Below are positions 35,327 to 47,899 of a stretch of 64,000 nt of DNA, in pieces (the stretch's first letter is position 1; every line of letters starts with the position of its first letter). The position numbers were made by a program, and so were the translations under genes. Where the stretch lies: contig CM038217.1 of NCBI GenBank assembly GCA_021442155.1, positions 149,861,834-149,925,833 on the forward strand. The letters run 5' to 3'. The notes below the pieces were generated by a model. The model was not told the origin of the DNA. It saw only the letters and a list, made by a program, of their open reading frames with translations, and did no database searches. The stretch comes from Cymbidium sinense. Lineage: Eukaryota; Streptophyta; Magnoliopsida; Asparagales; Orchidaceae.

Positions 35327-37071
35327 TGTGGGCTCTAAAAATTTACCACCGACCTCTCGCAATATGAATAGAGTATGATTTAAAATATCCGTATAATTTT
35401 TCATAAGACAGATGAGATAGTAGATAAGACACTACCCAGAGATTTTGCCTCATTTGGTGAGTACTTTAGATCTGGTTCCAGGTTTCCTATAGGCGCAAAC
35501 ATTTATAGTTAATTACCCCTCCCAATAAGTGAGAGAGAACTTTCGATTAAGGCTAGTCATTAGATCGCATAATGCATGGCATATAGTAGCAACATGTGGA
35601 GTTTAAAATTTAGGATTTAGAATTTATGAAATTCATCATATTAGCCTAAAGTGGATGGTTGGGGGAATGATGACGTGTCTTATCTAGATCCCATGGTTGC
35701 CATCCCGGCTATTGCATCCATACTTTAGTCGAGGAGGTAGACCCAACGCGTGATCGAATGATCCTTATCAGCAACACATGAGTTACGTCGTCCAAGAAAT
35801 CCTTGTAGACTTCGGGTGGTGTTTGTCTAAGGAGACAAGCTTAAGTCTACCTTAGCTGACAGAGGACTTTTTTCCCTATCAAGTATATCCTATAACTCAC
35901 AACTCAAAGGGCAGAGCCATTGGAGATCATACGGGCTACGGTCGTGATCATTATATAATAGTTCCATTTGGCGGCAACCACCCGATCAAAGGACTCTGGT
36001 CATAATTGTATCATATGTGGAGCATACTGGTCAAGCCACGCAGTCAGAGGACACAGATCACGTCCTTACTGACATGAGATTGATTAAGAGTGAACATAAT
36101 TGAGTACTTGATTTGACATTGGCTCCTTTGTGAGTTAGAGTTTTCTTAATTTGTCACATTCAACAAACCATTGCGAAGGTGGATTGAATGGAGTTTAGTT
36201 TAAGCTTTCAAAGATTAAATTTTATTTAAGCATTTTTAGATTGATACTTAATTTAATTTGAAATTAGAATCATATTTTGATGGAAGTATCCCCTCCGGTT
36301 GAACTCACCATTCAACACAGCCATCATCGGGGTAGTGAATTGATTGAATTGAATATATTTGAGAACTTTAGATCCTATCAATTCCGTTTAGCTCCAAATA
36401 GAGGATCAGATCTACTTTCATATGATAGAATTAGCTTCTTAGATATTTTAATAAGTTGAAATTCTTAAAATAATTGGATTTTTAGGTTTAGTTAAACCGG
36501 ACCCGGTCTTAAGACCAAACTGGTAAGTAACCCGCGCAACATCCTCAGATACTTGAATCTAAACATTCAGCATTGTGTCGGGGCACATGCGGGTGTTTAG
36601 TAATTTAGATAATTTTATGTTTAAATTGTGAGATTGATTTTATAATTTCATTTAATTCCAACCTAGCTTGCATAGCATTTTTAGACATTAAAATTTGCAC
36701 TCTGAATTTCTATGTTCGAGCACATGCATGAATTTATGACTTAGATAATTTCATCTAACTAATGAAATCATTGATTTTGAATATCATAATTAAAATGAAA
36801 TTCCTTAATTTTTGATTGAAGGAAGCCCTATGATTTTTATAGAATTTGATTTAGTATCACCTTCTATCTGCTTGTACAAAGAGTTGCAGATCCAGTGGCA
36901 TTTGAAGGAAGCTCCATAATTAGTGTTGCATTTAATTTAGTATCACCTTCTGTCTGCTAGTACGAAGAATTATAGATCCGATGGCGTTTGAAGGAAGCTC
37001 CACAATTAGTGTAGCATTTAATTTAGTATCACTTTCTATTTGCTAATACAAAGAATTGCAGATTCGGTGGC
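35327..37071 (-). mobile_element. LTR1 fragment (3' part), truncated by LTR2
   Basis: On the minus strand it ends GAGCCCACA at 35,327, the LTR1 terminus, and matches 12,706-13,100 and the reverse of about 62,090-63,948. It contains no host-gene cargo: the part corresponding to the cargo and the LTR start is missing, and at 37,072 an LTR2 end begins. A perfect 12-bp palindrome GGTCTTAAGACC lies near 36,508. The short frame at 36,277-36,459 lies inside the fragment and is not supported as a gene. Confidence 0.7.
36818..37071 (-). repeat. Three tandem units of about 86 bp in the LTR1 fragment
   Basis: Units start GAAGGAAGC at 36,818, 36,904 and 36,990. Each carries ATTTAGTATCACYTTCT, TACRAAGARTTRYAGATYC and GGTGGC/GATGGCGTTT-like words. 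The solo LTR1 at 59-64 kb has only one such element (near 62,085), next to its stem-loop unit, so unit number varies between copies. Confidence 0.75.
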
Positions 37072-39733
37072 TGTGGAGAGAAATTCCTATAAGGAGATCT
37101 CGAGTTGCCTTTCAAATCTGTTGGTGAGAAATGAAAGAGGACAAGACCCTTATATAAATTCATCTTATTAGGATGCCACGCAGATCCGTAGATGTACTTA
37201 TTTAGGTGATCGGGTATGTCATCAAAGAAATAATGTACTATCTCAAAAGATAGAAGTCACTACCCTTTAATAGACCTAATCACCTCAATAAGGACTCCTA
37301 AGGATGATGAGTCTGCATATGTACCAGAGATTCTTCCCCTACTTTATATGAAAATTAAAGTAGGATTTATTTTAAACCAAGTTCGTTAAGTTCCTCACAG
37401 GGGCAATCCTCCATAGTTAATTACATCCTAAGGGATGGGATCCCTTAAGAAAACTCTTGATTAAGATAAATGATCATTATCTTTAAAGATTTCAATAGGA
37501 AAGGACTATCAATCGATTGGTTTATTTTGCAAGATCAAATAAGATTGATCAAAAGAGGGGGTTATTATCGAAGCCAAAATGGAAGATAAGTAGGAGATGC
37601 CCACGATGCTAGGAAACTTAGCGAGCATCTCAGACTATTCTATAATTGGGCTTTACATTTTAAAAATTGATTTAGTTTGTTTGAGTTGCATTTTTCATTA
37701 GAATTTTAGGACTTAAGATTCCTTAACTCAAGATTAAGGAAATGCCTAAGAGGTGATGAATTATGCTTATGGCCCACAAAGGGGAGAAGCAATCTCAGAA
37801 CCTAAATCCAGCGAGCTTCGACGAGGGCCGGAAGCACAACCTAAATCTAAGGAAAAAATGGGTAATTGTTTGCCTCCATAAGAGAGGACAAACCACTTGA
37901 CAGCTTGGACTTACATATTCCTAGGGGTGGCCGCCAACTAACTCCTCCTATGATTTTAAATACATGTAGGCAAGTCTTTATGCTTATGCAAGATTGCTAA
38001 GCTATTATTATTTAGGAAGAGATTGAGTTCTTAAACTCACTCCCTAAAGAGACTAGATCATGTAAAGAGACATGCTTCAAATGACCTAAATCTAATGCAA
38101 TTCAAATTTCATTTTAGTTTCATTTTGGACAATTATTTTGACTCAGGCTAATAGGATTCATATGACTAATGCATGAGAAAGAAGATTATTGGCCAAAACC
38201 AGAAGGAGGTGGTGAGTTTCCACGCGGCTCTAAAGGTCAAGCCGAGTTTTTTTGGCAAAGGTGGAAGCCCTCCAATCAAGAGTGAAATAAGATGCATTTG
38301 TGCATGATATTATAAAGAAACACTCATCCAGCTAAGGGGTTACTAATTCTTTTATCTTGATTTTAAACCTAAGCTTTAGGTGAGATTATGAGTTATTTAA
38401 TTTTAATTTGAATTGTTAAGTTTGGTAAAAGATTTATTTTTTCCTAAAGAGCCTAATCCACATCCATACCATACATAAAGCAAGGAAGAAACTAGGAAAA
38501 TCATGTCACTTAATGCAAAAGCTAAACAAATCATCAATCAATTTATAAAGCTAATCGTAAAAAGAATAAATGGCCGTTGTGGTCGGGCACCACCGCACAA
38601 ACTCAAAAATATCAAACATAGGTAGTCGAGCTCTACCCTTATACAACCTAGATTACAAATGAATTAAATTACAATTAAGCAAGGAATTCATTATTATGGG
38701 GTCTTCAAGCTTTATTATTCTTCTTCTTTTCTTATTTCTTCTTTTCTTTTCTTCTCTCTTCTTTTGGTTCTTTCTTTTGGATGGTTGGAAGGTAGATGCT
38801 CCAAGGCTTCACATGGTGCATAAGATAGGATCTTATAACCAATGCTTATCCTAATCACCATAATAATCACTCGAAAATTCTAATTATATAAATTTTTACA
38901 TGAAAAGGAAAAGTGAAAAGCTAACTAACACATGCAAAATAAAAGTTAGCTAAAACAAACCACACAAATCTCAAGCATGTATATTGGTCTTATCACCCCA
39001 CACATGGGTGACTAAGTCCACCTGGCCTATGGATTATGCTTAGGGGTATAAAGCACCTACAAGTAAAAGCATTTATATTTTATTTATGATAGTGCCCCTT
39101 AAGCATAATCCCCTGCAAAAAAAAATAATTAGACTACGAACATCCTACCATTTATTCTACGAGCATACACCCTAACATCCAGTATAAAACGTATATCACA
39201 AAATAAAACAAACATCAAACCATGCACGGACCTAACCTAAAGCTAGAAGTGGTGACTTAGGTTAATGTGTGTGCTTTGAAGGCTTGTGTGGTATGCTTAG
39301 CTATGGTTTTGGCTTCAAAATTTTCAAGTGTGAAGAATATGTTCAACTTTGAGGAGGGTTTCATTTAAGTTGTTTAGTTGTTTTGGGTTGATTTTATTTC
39401 ATATTTTGATTAGGTTTAAATGGATCCTACAATTAATTACTAAGTTATGAAGAGAGGGGAAGAGAAGAGAACTACTCTTTCCTTCCCTAACCTAAGCAAT
39501 TTCTAAAGTAGATTCACATTTTAGTTTCATTTAGGTGAATGTTTTGATTAAATCTTTTAATCAATCATAAGTTCAGATAAACTCTAAACAAATCTATTCA
39601 AAAAGATAGATATTTTAAGATTAAATAAAATGAATCAAAATTCACAAAACACACATTACTTCATTTCTTTCCCAACATATATAATATGCATATGGATAAA
39701 CCTTAAGCATATCTATACATGCAAATGAGAGTA
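37072..39733 (-). mobile_element. LTR2 fragment (3' 2-kb module plus about 480 bp)
   Basis: It begins TGTGGAGAG (minus-strand end CTCTCCACA), and matches 56,632-59,141 and 6,840-8,314 in the same direction. It matches 24,3xx-26,416 and 41,198-43,531 in reverse. It includes the terminal hairpin at 37,238-37,253 (CTATCT-CAAA-AGATAG). It is cut at 39,733 by the second NFD4-like segment. It is non-coding. Confidence 0.7.
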
Positions 39734-41197
39734 TTATTTTATCTTCTTCACACAAAATCATATTATGAGCACGGGTGCACAAAGACTTAAAATCAGTTCT
39801 TTTGTTACTTTATTTTGTAAAGTGCTATCAAATTATTATTTGATTACAAATTTATATTAATTTTTATGAATTTATGTCTTAACAATTAAATTTATTAGAA
39901 TATAATAATTATAAGAAATTGCTATCTATTTTTTGTAAAAAAAAATCATACTAACTTACAAAGTATCTCTTTTATTACAACTTTTGCATATTGTAATAGT
40001 TTATTTATAACTTTTGCAAACTGTAACAATTTTTATGTGACAATAATTTTTCAATTGCAATAAAAAAATTTTATGATGAAAAATAAATTTTTAAATATTT
40101 AAATTTGTTAAAGTATAATAACTATAATAATTTTAAATTTATTTTAAATGAAAATATAATATTTATCAAAGTTTTTTTTTTCATAGTAATCACATAACTA
40201 CTTCTAGAGCAGCTTTACTGTCCCACAAGGCCATAGTCTTTTCTTAAATACTAACCCAACTCTATGGCTCCCAAACCAAGGCCTCTCCCAACCCCAACAT
40301 GCCTTCTCCTTCCTCCCTCCAATGACTTAGTCTCATAGCCACAACATGGCTCCAATCCATCAATGGAGCCAACACTGACTTTCTTATCTACTCCTCACAG
40401 CTGAAGCAACTCCTCTCCATCTCCCAAATGCAGCTCAATGACCTCACCTTCGCTTCGGACATGGCAAACTCTTCAGCTGGCTTGCAGGCATTGCAGCCAC
40501 TTATCTCCCTCTCCGAGCCATCCTCTTCATCGGTGCATCCTTCAGCCTAATTGGATATGGCCTTCAGTTCCTCTTCTTAATCAAAAAAATCACTCACCTC
40601 TCATATTGGCAAGTGTTCCTCCTCATAGCTCTATCAGGCAATGGCATATCCTGGATTAACACTTTATACTATCTTATCTGCATCAGAAACTTCTCTTCTT
40701 GTAGCAGAATTGTTGTATGAATCTCAACCAGTTATGTTGGTTCAAGTGCTAAAGTATACTCAGCTTTAGCTGAGGCAATCTTCCGTCCTCATGGAGAAAC
40801 TAAGGCTTATCTGCTTCTAAATGCAATTTGTCCTCTCCTTGTTGCTGTTGCTACTTCCCCTATTATTCGAGAAGATTTGAACAATAGAGAAGAAGGAAAA
40901 GATGGAGCTTTTCTGGTTATGTTTATGATAAGTATTGTGACAGGAATTTGTTCTGTTCTTAGCAGCATTAGTCTTGTATCATGTTGGTTTCGGTCAAGAG
41001 AAAGTGTGATCAGTTTGTCTTTGCTTCTCATTTCCCATGTATTGATAATGCATGTTTATGTTAAGTTTAAGGCAAGGAATTGGGAGAAGCTAAGAAAAGT
41101 TTACGAACTAAGTGTGAAGGGAGGTGGTGGAAGAAAAGGAGGAGGAGGAGTGAAAGAAGAAACAGAGGAAGCGGTTGACTTGTATTATTTAATATGA
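39734..41197 (+). repeat. Segmental duplication, copy 2 (contains NFD4-like pseudogene)
   Basis: Second copy of 33,531-35,020, lying exactly between two LTR2 fragments of opposite orientation. Some small insertions and deletions distinguish it, for example loss of the AAT microsatellite. Confidence 0.85.
40278..41197 (+). pseudogene. NFD4-like / nodulin-like major facilitator fragment, copy 2
   Basis: Same region of the transporter as copy 1, with different damage. The start codon equivalent is AAG (40,278). A TGG codon has become TGA at 40,323-40,325. One base is missing near 40,460, and a second TGA stands at 40,718-40,720. The segment missing from copy 1 near 34,247 is present here (ISQMQLNDLTFAS-type reading), and the frame lost near 34,405 is continuous (LIKKITHLSYWQVFLLIALS). 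The last open part, 40,877-41,197, gives NNREEGKDGAFLVMFMISIV and ends EETEEAVDLYYLI. Different lesions in the two copies mean that each decayed after duplication. Dead. Confidence 0.8.
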
Positions 41198-43531
41198 ATC
41201 ATTTAAGCTAAGTCCATACACAAATAAAATGAGAAGTTAAGAGTTATAAAATTTACCTTTTAATTCAACGTAATGATAAGGATGGAGGGAAATCCACCCT
41301 TTTCTCTTTCTCTTTACAATCCTAAATCTTAAAAATGAAATATAGAAATGAAATTCATATTTAAAATTTATCCTAAAACATTAACCATGTAAAATGTAAT
41401 CACTATTAACAAGGAATTTAAAGATTTAATATTAAAAAATTCATAATTTTAAAGGCTATTAAGGACATACCACACCAAGTCTTGCACATACTTTAGAATG
41501 CTAAGTCACTGATCTTAGTCTTAAGTTGGGTCAGTGATTGTTGTGATGGTGCGATATTTTGTTTTGTGATGACTATTTTAGATTAGATTTTAGGATTATT
41601 TATTTGTAGTTTGGATATCATGACAATATTAGACTAATAATATCTTTTGTAGAGGATTGTGTTTAAGGGATTGTTGTAATAATAATAATTATGAATGTCT
41701 CTTGCTTATAGATGCTTATTAACTCACAAAACATAATCTAATAGGAAATATGAGTTTGATAACCCAAGACAGGGTATTAAGTCCAAATATATAAAATATA
41801 AATTGCTTGGTTTGAATGGATGTTATGTTAACATTTATTTTGCAACTGTATTTAAATTTAATTTTCTATAAAAATATAATTTTTATAATAGAATTAGGAT
41901 TAGTGCTATGGAGTTTTGAATGAGCAGTAGTTAGAAGGTATATACCTGGGAAGCTCTATGAAGCTTAAAATATACTAATCCATGGAGTGATGGCGGAGAG
42001 GATAAATTGAATATCTCATAACTTCTTTTCATTTGTAAATTTATTGTAATCCGAGATGTATAAAGGTAGAGCTCAGTTACCCAATTTTTTTATTTTTCAT
42101 GGTGTACGACAATACCCAGTCACACCGACCTTTTATTCTTTCAAGTGATTAATGCTTGATTATTGTGTCATAGAAATGACATATTTTTCATAAGTTTCTT
42201 AAAATGTGATTGTTTGATGTGTGGCTTGGATGCGATAGGCTATTTAGGAAAAATATATTTTTCTACCCCAACTAATAATTTCAACTGACTTATAATCTAA
42301 TTTTAAAATCTAAGATTTTAATCAAGAAGTACAAGATTTAGTAACCATTTAGTTGAATGGTTGTATATTATAACAGTATGCATGCATATTGTTTCACTCT
42401 TGTAAATATAAGATTTTCATTCTTATACGATAAGAGATATGTTTGATCTGTGAGAGCAGTCCCTTGTAATAGAGAACACTCTTTCTCTCTGATTTAGCTC
42501 ATATCCTATTTTCATCATGCATTTAGGCATAAATTCTTCCAAGTATGAGTCCAAAATGATGAGTCAAAATAAAATAAAATCTTTAAATTTTAGTGTATTA
42601 GTTTAAGTCATAATTTACACACCAATCATGATCTAGTCTCTTAGAGAGTGAGTTTAGGGTTCCAGATTTTTTTTCTAATTAATAACTACCTAGTTATCTT
42701 GCATTTACATATGACAAACTCATATGATTTTAAATCATTGAAGTGTTAGCTGACAGTCACTCCAAGCAGTTGTAAGTCTAGAAGATTCAGGATCAGTTCA
42801 CTCTCTCTAATGGAAAGGAATCATCATATCTCACTTTTCTCAAGTATAATTAGGTCGAGCTCTTTGCTTATACTAAACACTATAGATATAGGTTCAAAGA
42901 CTAGTTGTTTTTCTTTTATTATGGGTGTAAGTCCTCACCTCTTAGATATTTTCATAATATTGTGTTGGTGTAATTTAAATCCTAATATTCTAATAAAAAT
43001 TTCAACTTAAATAAATATAAATTTTCTCTTTAAAAAAATGTAAAGTCACACTCTTGGATAGATTGAAGCACTCACTACATTTTCTAGTATCATATATACT
43101 TCTTACTTATTTTTCTTTAGAATTTGTGAAGAACTCTTCCGAGATTGCTATTCAATAATCGCTAATTCTTTGATATCATTCTTTAAAATCTCTAGAGATA
43201 TTAGTTGACTATTTTAATCTAGAGTGTTTTAATAAATTTTTATTTCATATGATGAAATTAATTATGGAAGCTTTCTTCTATAGGGAACTAAAGAACCCGA
43301 CTTAAAATAAGCCTTATTTTATTTCATCCATGTGAAATAGTGGAAAGATCTGTGGTATATACATAGGTTCATCTGCCTTAAGAGTCCTTATTGTGTGATT
43401 GAGTTCATTATAGGGTGATGTTTCTATCTTTCGAGATAGTACGTCATCCCTTAATGTCGTACTCAATCATTTCGATAAATACCTCCTAAGATCTACATGT
43501 TGTCCTCATGGCTCCAAATAAAAACACCACA
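41198..43531 (+). mobile_element. LTR2 fragment (about 240 bp arm plus 3' 2-kb module)
   Basis: It matches about 24,120-26,416 in the same orientation and ends AAAACACCACA at 43,531, the LTR2 terminus. It includes the terminal hairpin CTATCT-TTCG-AGATAG (43,424-43,439). Together with 37,072-39,733 it makes an outward-facing inverted pair around NFD4-like copy 2. The short frame at 42,810-43,010 is not a gene. Confidence 0.7.
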
Positions 43532-44411
43532 CTTATACATACACATATTTTATCTATAACAATACAATTTTTATACATACACATGTTGAGTTCAGTTCTT
43601 TTTTATTATTTTGGTAAAAAAAGCCATGACCCCTTTTATACCCTAATTTTTTAGGTATAATTATCACCAGTGATTAAAATTAAAGAATTTAATAGTGATT
43701 TGATCTCAATGTGATTAAATATTCATTTTTAATATTAAATGTTTTTACTCTTGCAAAATATGATTTTAAATATATTAAGTATGATTAAAGGGAAGTTTTC
43801 TAAAAAAAGTAATTTTTAGTCATTTTTTTAAAAAGAATGACTTTCAAAATCTTATTAGTGTTTTTAAGAGTTGTTTTATAGTGTTTTTAATGAGCTCATT
43901 CTATATATATATATATATATATATGGATCTTATGTCTCACAAATGAGCTAAAAAATTTGTGATATTCGGTATATTCTTTTAGGCGAACAAATAGGTTGTA
44001 AGGTTTAGTATATAATTTTTATTTTTATTTTGAAACAGATTTGCAGAAAGACATTCTCGATCGTTTGTTCTTTTATTATATGACTATGAAAATAGGCTAT
44101 ACATTTGCAAACTAAGTTTTCCATGGATTATTATTAATTCATTTGACACAGTCTAGTGGATCTTTTGGAAGGAACTAAAGGACTCAAAGTGTGATTGGTG
44201 CAAATAAAAATTTCAAGAAAATATAGATTATTTAAATTTTACTGAATATGTCATCATCTTAGATTATTAAACTTGAAATCACTTAATTAAGAAGATTATT
44301 GACTTCCTAATCATTGATGCTCTATCAATAATTATAACTTTATCACTTAGAATTAGCCTCATGATCTCAAATTAAGAAAAATAATTTGAGATTATGAAAA
44401 AAAGAATGGAA
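43532..44411. other. AT-rich spacer left of the Mutator-like element
   Basis: Apart from a short (TA)n at 43,903-43,924 and a 13-bp phrase TTATACATACACA occurring twice (about 43,533 and 43,571), nothing is recognisable. Confidence 0.6.
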
Positions 44412-44420
44412 TAACATAAT
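44412..44420 (+). repeat. Target site duplication of the MULE, left
   Basis: TAACATAAT, identical to 50,614-50,622. Confidence 0.95.
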
Positions 44421-44560
44421 GGCAATTTTTTTAAATTAAGTATCATTAGAATCTTAATTACGTAATTAAGTATTGATAAAAAAAATTTAATTGTAGGTAT
44501 AGTCATCCAACTAGTGGGCTATACATCGATTCGGCGTGGTGTGGCTAAGCCCGCGTTAGA
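44421..44560 (+). repeat. Left terminal inverted repeat of the MULE
   Basis: Pairs with 50,475-50,613. It contains an 18-bp perfect palindrome CTTAATTACGTAATTAAG at 44,453-44,470. The outer 90 bp are most conserved; further in, matching is patchy. Confidence 0.9.
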
Positions 44561-45134
44561 GACCGGTCAGCCCACTTAGTACCGGCCACGAACATTATTA
44601 GGGCGATCGGGGTCGATGACCTATCCTCTCCTTCTAAAGGAGCTTCGACCGTCATTTCCTCTCTCAGCACGCCCTCTCCATCTCGAAGCTTCTACCGTCG
44701 GTAGCTCCAACCCGTCAGACAGCCGCTTCTCCGTATTCGAAAGAAACCTTCTTTCTTCCCGACAGCCGTGTTCACACCATTTGACGACTTCCCTCTCCCA
44801 TCTAGCAGCCGTTGGAAGCTAACATTAGCTTTCGGCGATGATTCTGGTGGCTCCATTTGGTTTGGTGAAGTGTCCTATGGTGGATTCTACCATTTTGTGC
44901 GCACATCCCCGTAATTTTTCATAAATACACGGTAAATCCCTATTTATATCAATTTATAAATTAATAGAGTATGTGTGCTAGGGATTAGAGTTGTATGGTT
45001 AGAATTTTATTTGGGATTTGATTTGTAAGTTTGTGTTGGCATTACGGTTCAAGTGATAAGTAGCCGAGGGTTGTACTATTTAGGGTGTCGATTGATATAA
45101 ATTTCTGATTATTTATATAGTTTGTTTTGCAAGA

Positions 45135-47720
45135 ATGAGTAGAGAATTTGTTACGCTGATCTTTTTCTATAGAGGCGAATTGAGTATCGATGAGCAATTC
45201 AGTCCAAGTTATGTGGGAGGTCGAAATCATCCAGTTAAGGTTCTATGTCACAGCACCTTATTGGAATTGAAGCAACGAATTATGAGAATCTTGCACATTG
45301 ATTCAGAGCATCACACAATCACTCTTACAGGTCATTATCCGGTGGGTAACAGATTTATAACGTCTGTAATGACCTTTGCGAAGTTACACTAGATGAAGCT
45401 TCCCGTCAGATGTTAATGTTGTATGTCGAAGTGGAGGATGTTAATATGTATCCATATCCGATCTGTAATAAGATCGAATATACCACCGACGATACACAAG
45501 ATTTTATCGCACTTCTAACAACTTAGCTTTGATGAGTTGATTCCCAGGTAATATCTTGTCAACCTTTCCCTGTTTATAATTGTAATATTTAATATGGTAG
45601 TTTATTGTCCAACTTATGAGTTTTGTGGCAGTGATGATGTTGTTCATCGCTCGAGGAAAGATGTGCTCTTGCCGCAGAGAAGATGAGTATCAGACTATGA
45701 GCAGTGGTTCAAGTAGTGAGTCTAAGCAGGATATTAGTGATGATGACTGTTCACTCGGGGTAAAAGTCACTATGTTTGGGAATCTAGATAGTCATGATCT
45801 TCTAAACAATCACTCACTCTGAAATATTGATAGTGAGAGTCATATGTTATCCATAAATGAGTATGTCCGGATGTGTCAAACTGTGAGAGAGTGGGACAAC
45901 GATATTTACTTTGGCGGTCCATCTGTCAAAATTTTCCTAACAGATGATATTGAAATTCTAGGTGACCTTATCGAAGGTATGTGTTTCGCAAGTAAATGGA
46001 GTCTACAATTTGTTGTTGTTGGGTGGTGCATAGTAAATAATATTCAATTCCAAACAGTTACCTCTAACTGAAAGAACTACATGGTTGTATGCCTGCAACA
46101 TGATAGTCCTACAAGACCATGTAAGTGGTATGCAGAAGAGGCACGCTTAGGGGTGCTTGGAGAATATCAAGAGTTGGTGAAAACCATAGATGTATCAATG
46201 CAGTAAGTGCAGCCGGTCATCGGCAGTGTAGTTTTAAATTCATAGCTTACTTCATTATACTTGTGATCAGCCATCAAATAGATCTGAAACCTAGGGAGAT
46301 TATAGGTAGAATGGATTCAAAATTCAATATCAAAGTTTCATACATGAAGGCTTGGGATGCAAGGCGTAAGGCAATAAAAGTAATATTTGGCAGTTGGGAA
46401 GACTCTTACAGGACTGTAAGTCTTTATATGGAATTAGTTTGTAATTTACCCGGTACAGCAAATTCACCTAGCAAGTACGGTTTCCAAAGACTTTTGGGCA
46501 TTCGGTCCTTCAATCATGGGTCGGAGTAACACCGTCGAGCTTAGACGGTACTTTTTTGTTAGGAAAGTATCATGGTACATTATTAACTGCTATTGGAATC
46601 GATAGAAATAATGGGTTGTTTCCACTAGCCTTTGCTGTTGTGGAATCCGAGTCGATTGATTCCTAGTTGTGGTTCTTGGTATGCTTACATGATATGTTGC
46701 CCGTTGTCTCTGCTAGACGTGATCTGTGCATAATATCTGATAAACATGCTGATTTATTATGTGGATGTAGAGAAGTGTTTCCATGGGCAGCTCACAGACA
46801 TTGCTTGCATCATCTGCATGAAAATTTTAAAAAGGTAATACGTAGATTGGGGATTGGTGATATTGAATTTCTATGCCAGAAGATGTATATGATAGAAAAT
46901 ACTGATGATATCCGTTAGTTCAATCATCTAATGTTAGATATTAAAAATGTGAAAGAAGAAGCTCATAGATGGCTTGTAGAGCGTGACCCTGTTAAATGGT
47001 CACTTGTGCACGATGGTGGTATGCGTTATGGGACAATGATGACTAATGCATCTGAGTGTTTTAATGGTGTCCTGAAATGGGCTCGTGGTTTACCGATTCA
47101 GGCTCTAATCACTACTATCTACTACAACTTAGTAGCTTTGTTCATGAATAAACTAGCCACTGCAACTCAGCAATAGGATGCCAACTTGTCCATTTTTACC
47201 CAAAGAGTATCCACAATGTTATAGCATACTGAAAGAGAGGCCAAACATTTCCCTGAACCTGTGAACATCAACCCATGTGAGATGCAAGTTTTTGATAGGT
47301 CTAGCTGATCATTCAGGGTTGATTTGCTAGATAATGGCCTTTGTAATTATAGTTGTAACAAAATGATCATATATCATTAGTCATGCCCACATGTTATTAC
47401 TGCACTGGGATTTAGATGATTGAACCACCTAATGTGTTTGTCATAGTACTACGCACTGCATATGTATAAGCTCACATACATAAATGAGTTTCACACATTG
47501 CTTGATCATTTTGAGTGGCTATCTTTCAGTACAGAGCATGGATTAATAGCATTGTAGCCATCCAATTTTTGTAGAAGGTCAGGTAGGCCTTGTACTAACA
47601 GGTTCAAAAACACAATGGATGAAAATAGAGCTACTAGATGTAGAATCCGCAGTCTATGCAAGACAGCTGGCCACTACAGGTCATCGTGTCCACACAATGT
47701 TAATAGTAGAAGGTATGTTG
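45135..47720 (+). pseudogene. mudrA-type MULE transposase, broken
   Basis: Domains appear in order. An N-terminal part (45,135-45,392) has SYVGGRNHPVKVLCHSTLLE and HHTITLTGHYPVG. An acidic spacer follows (45,700-45,850). A MuDR DNA-binding/FAR1-like part (about 46,000-46,420) has PTRPCKWYAEE, then DLKPREIIGRM and VSYMKAWDARRKAIK. The catalytic core shows the DDE-type signature: D in SLDGTFLLGK (about 46,533), D in CIISDKHADLLCG (about 46,740), and E in NASECFNGVLKWARG (about 47,053). A zinc-finger tail reads GHYRSSCPHN (about 47,680). The enzyme would cut and join MULE ends. A stop at SID*LWF, another at DIR*FNH, several frameshifts and a decayed SWIM region make it non-functional. Confidence 0.9.
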
Positions 47721-47899
47721 TGGATACTTTAGCATACAATGTATATGTGTAGTTCATGCTGTTTAGATTTTACATATAGGATGTTACTCAGATTTCCCTT
47801 TTAGGTTGCAGTACTGTAGTCCTTCTATTTAATTTATGCTACTATTTTCCATTTCATTGTTTATAACTGTCTGGTACTGATTTTTGCACTTATTTTTTT

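Noticed and set aside
40807..41031. Minus-strand ORF in NFD4-like copy 2
   Set aside because: It is antisense to the recognisable transporter sequence on the plus strand.
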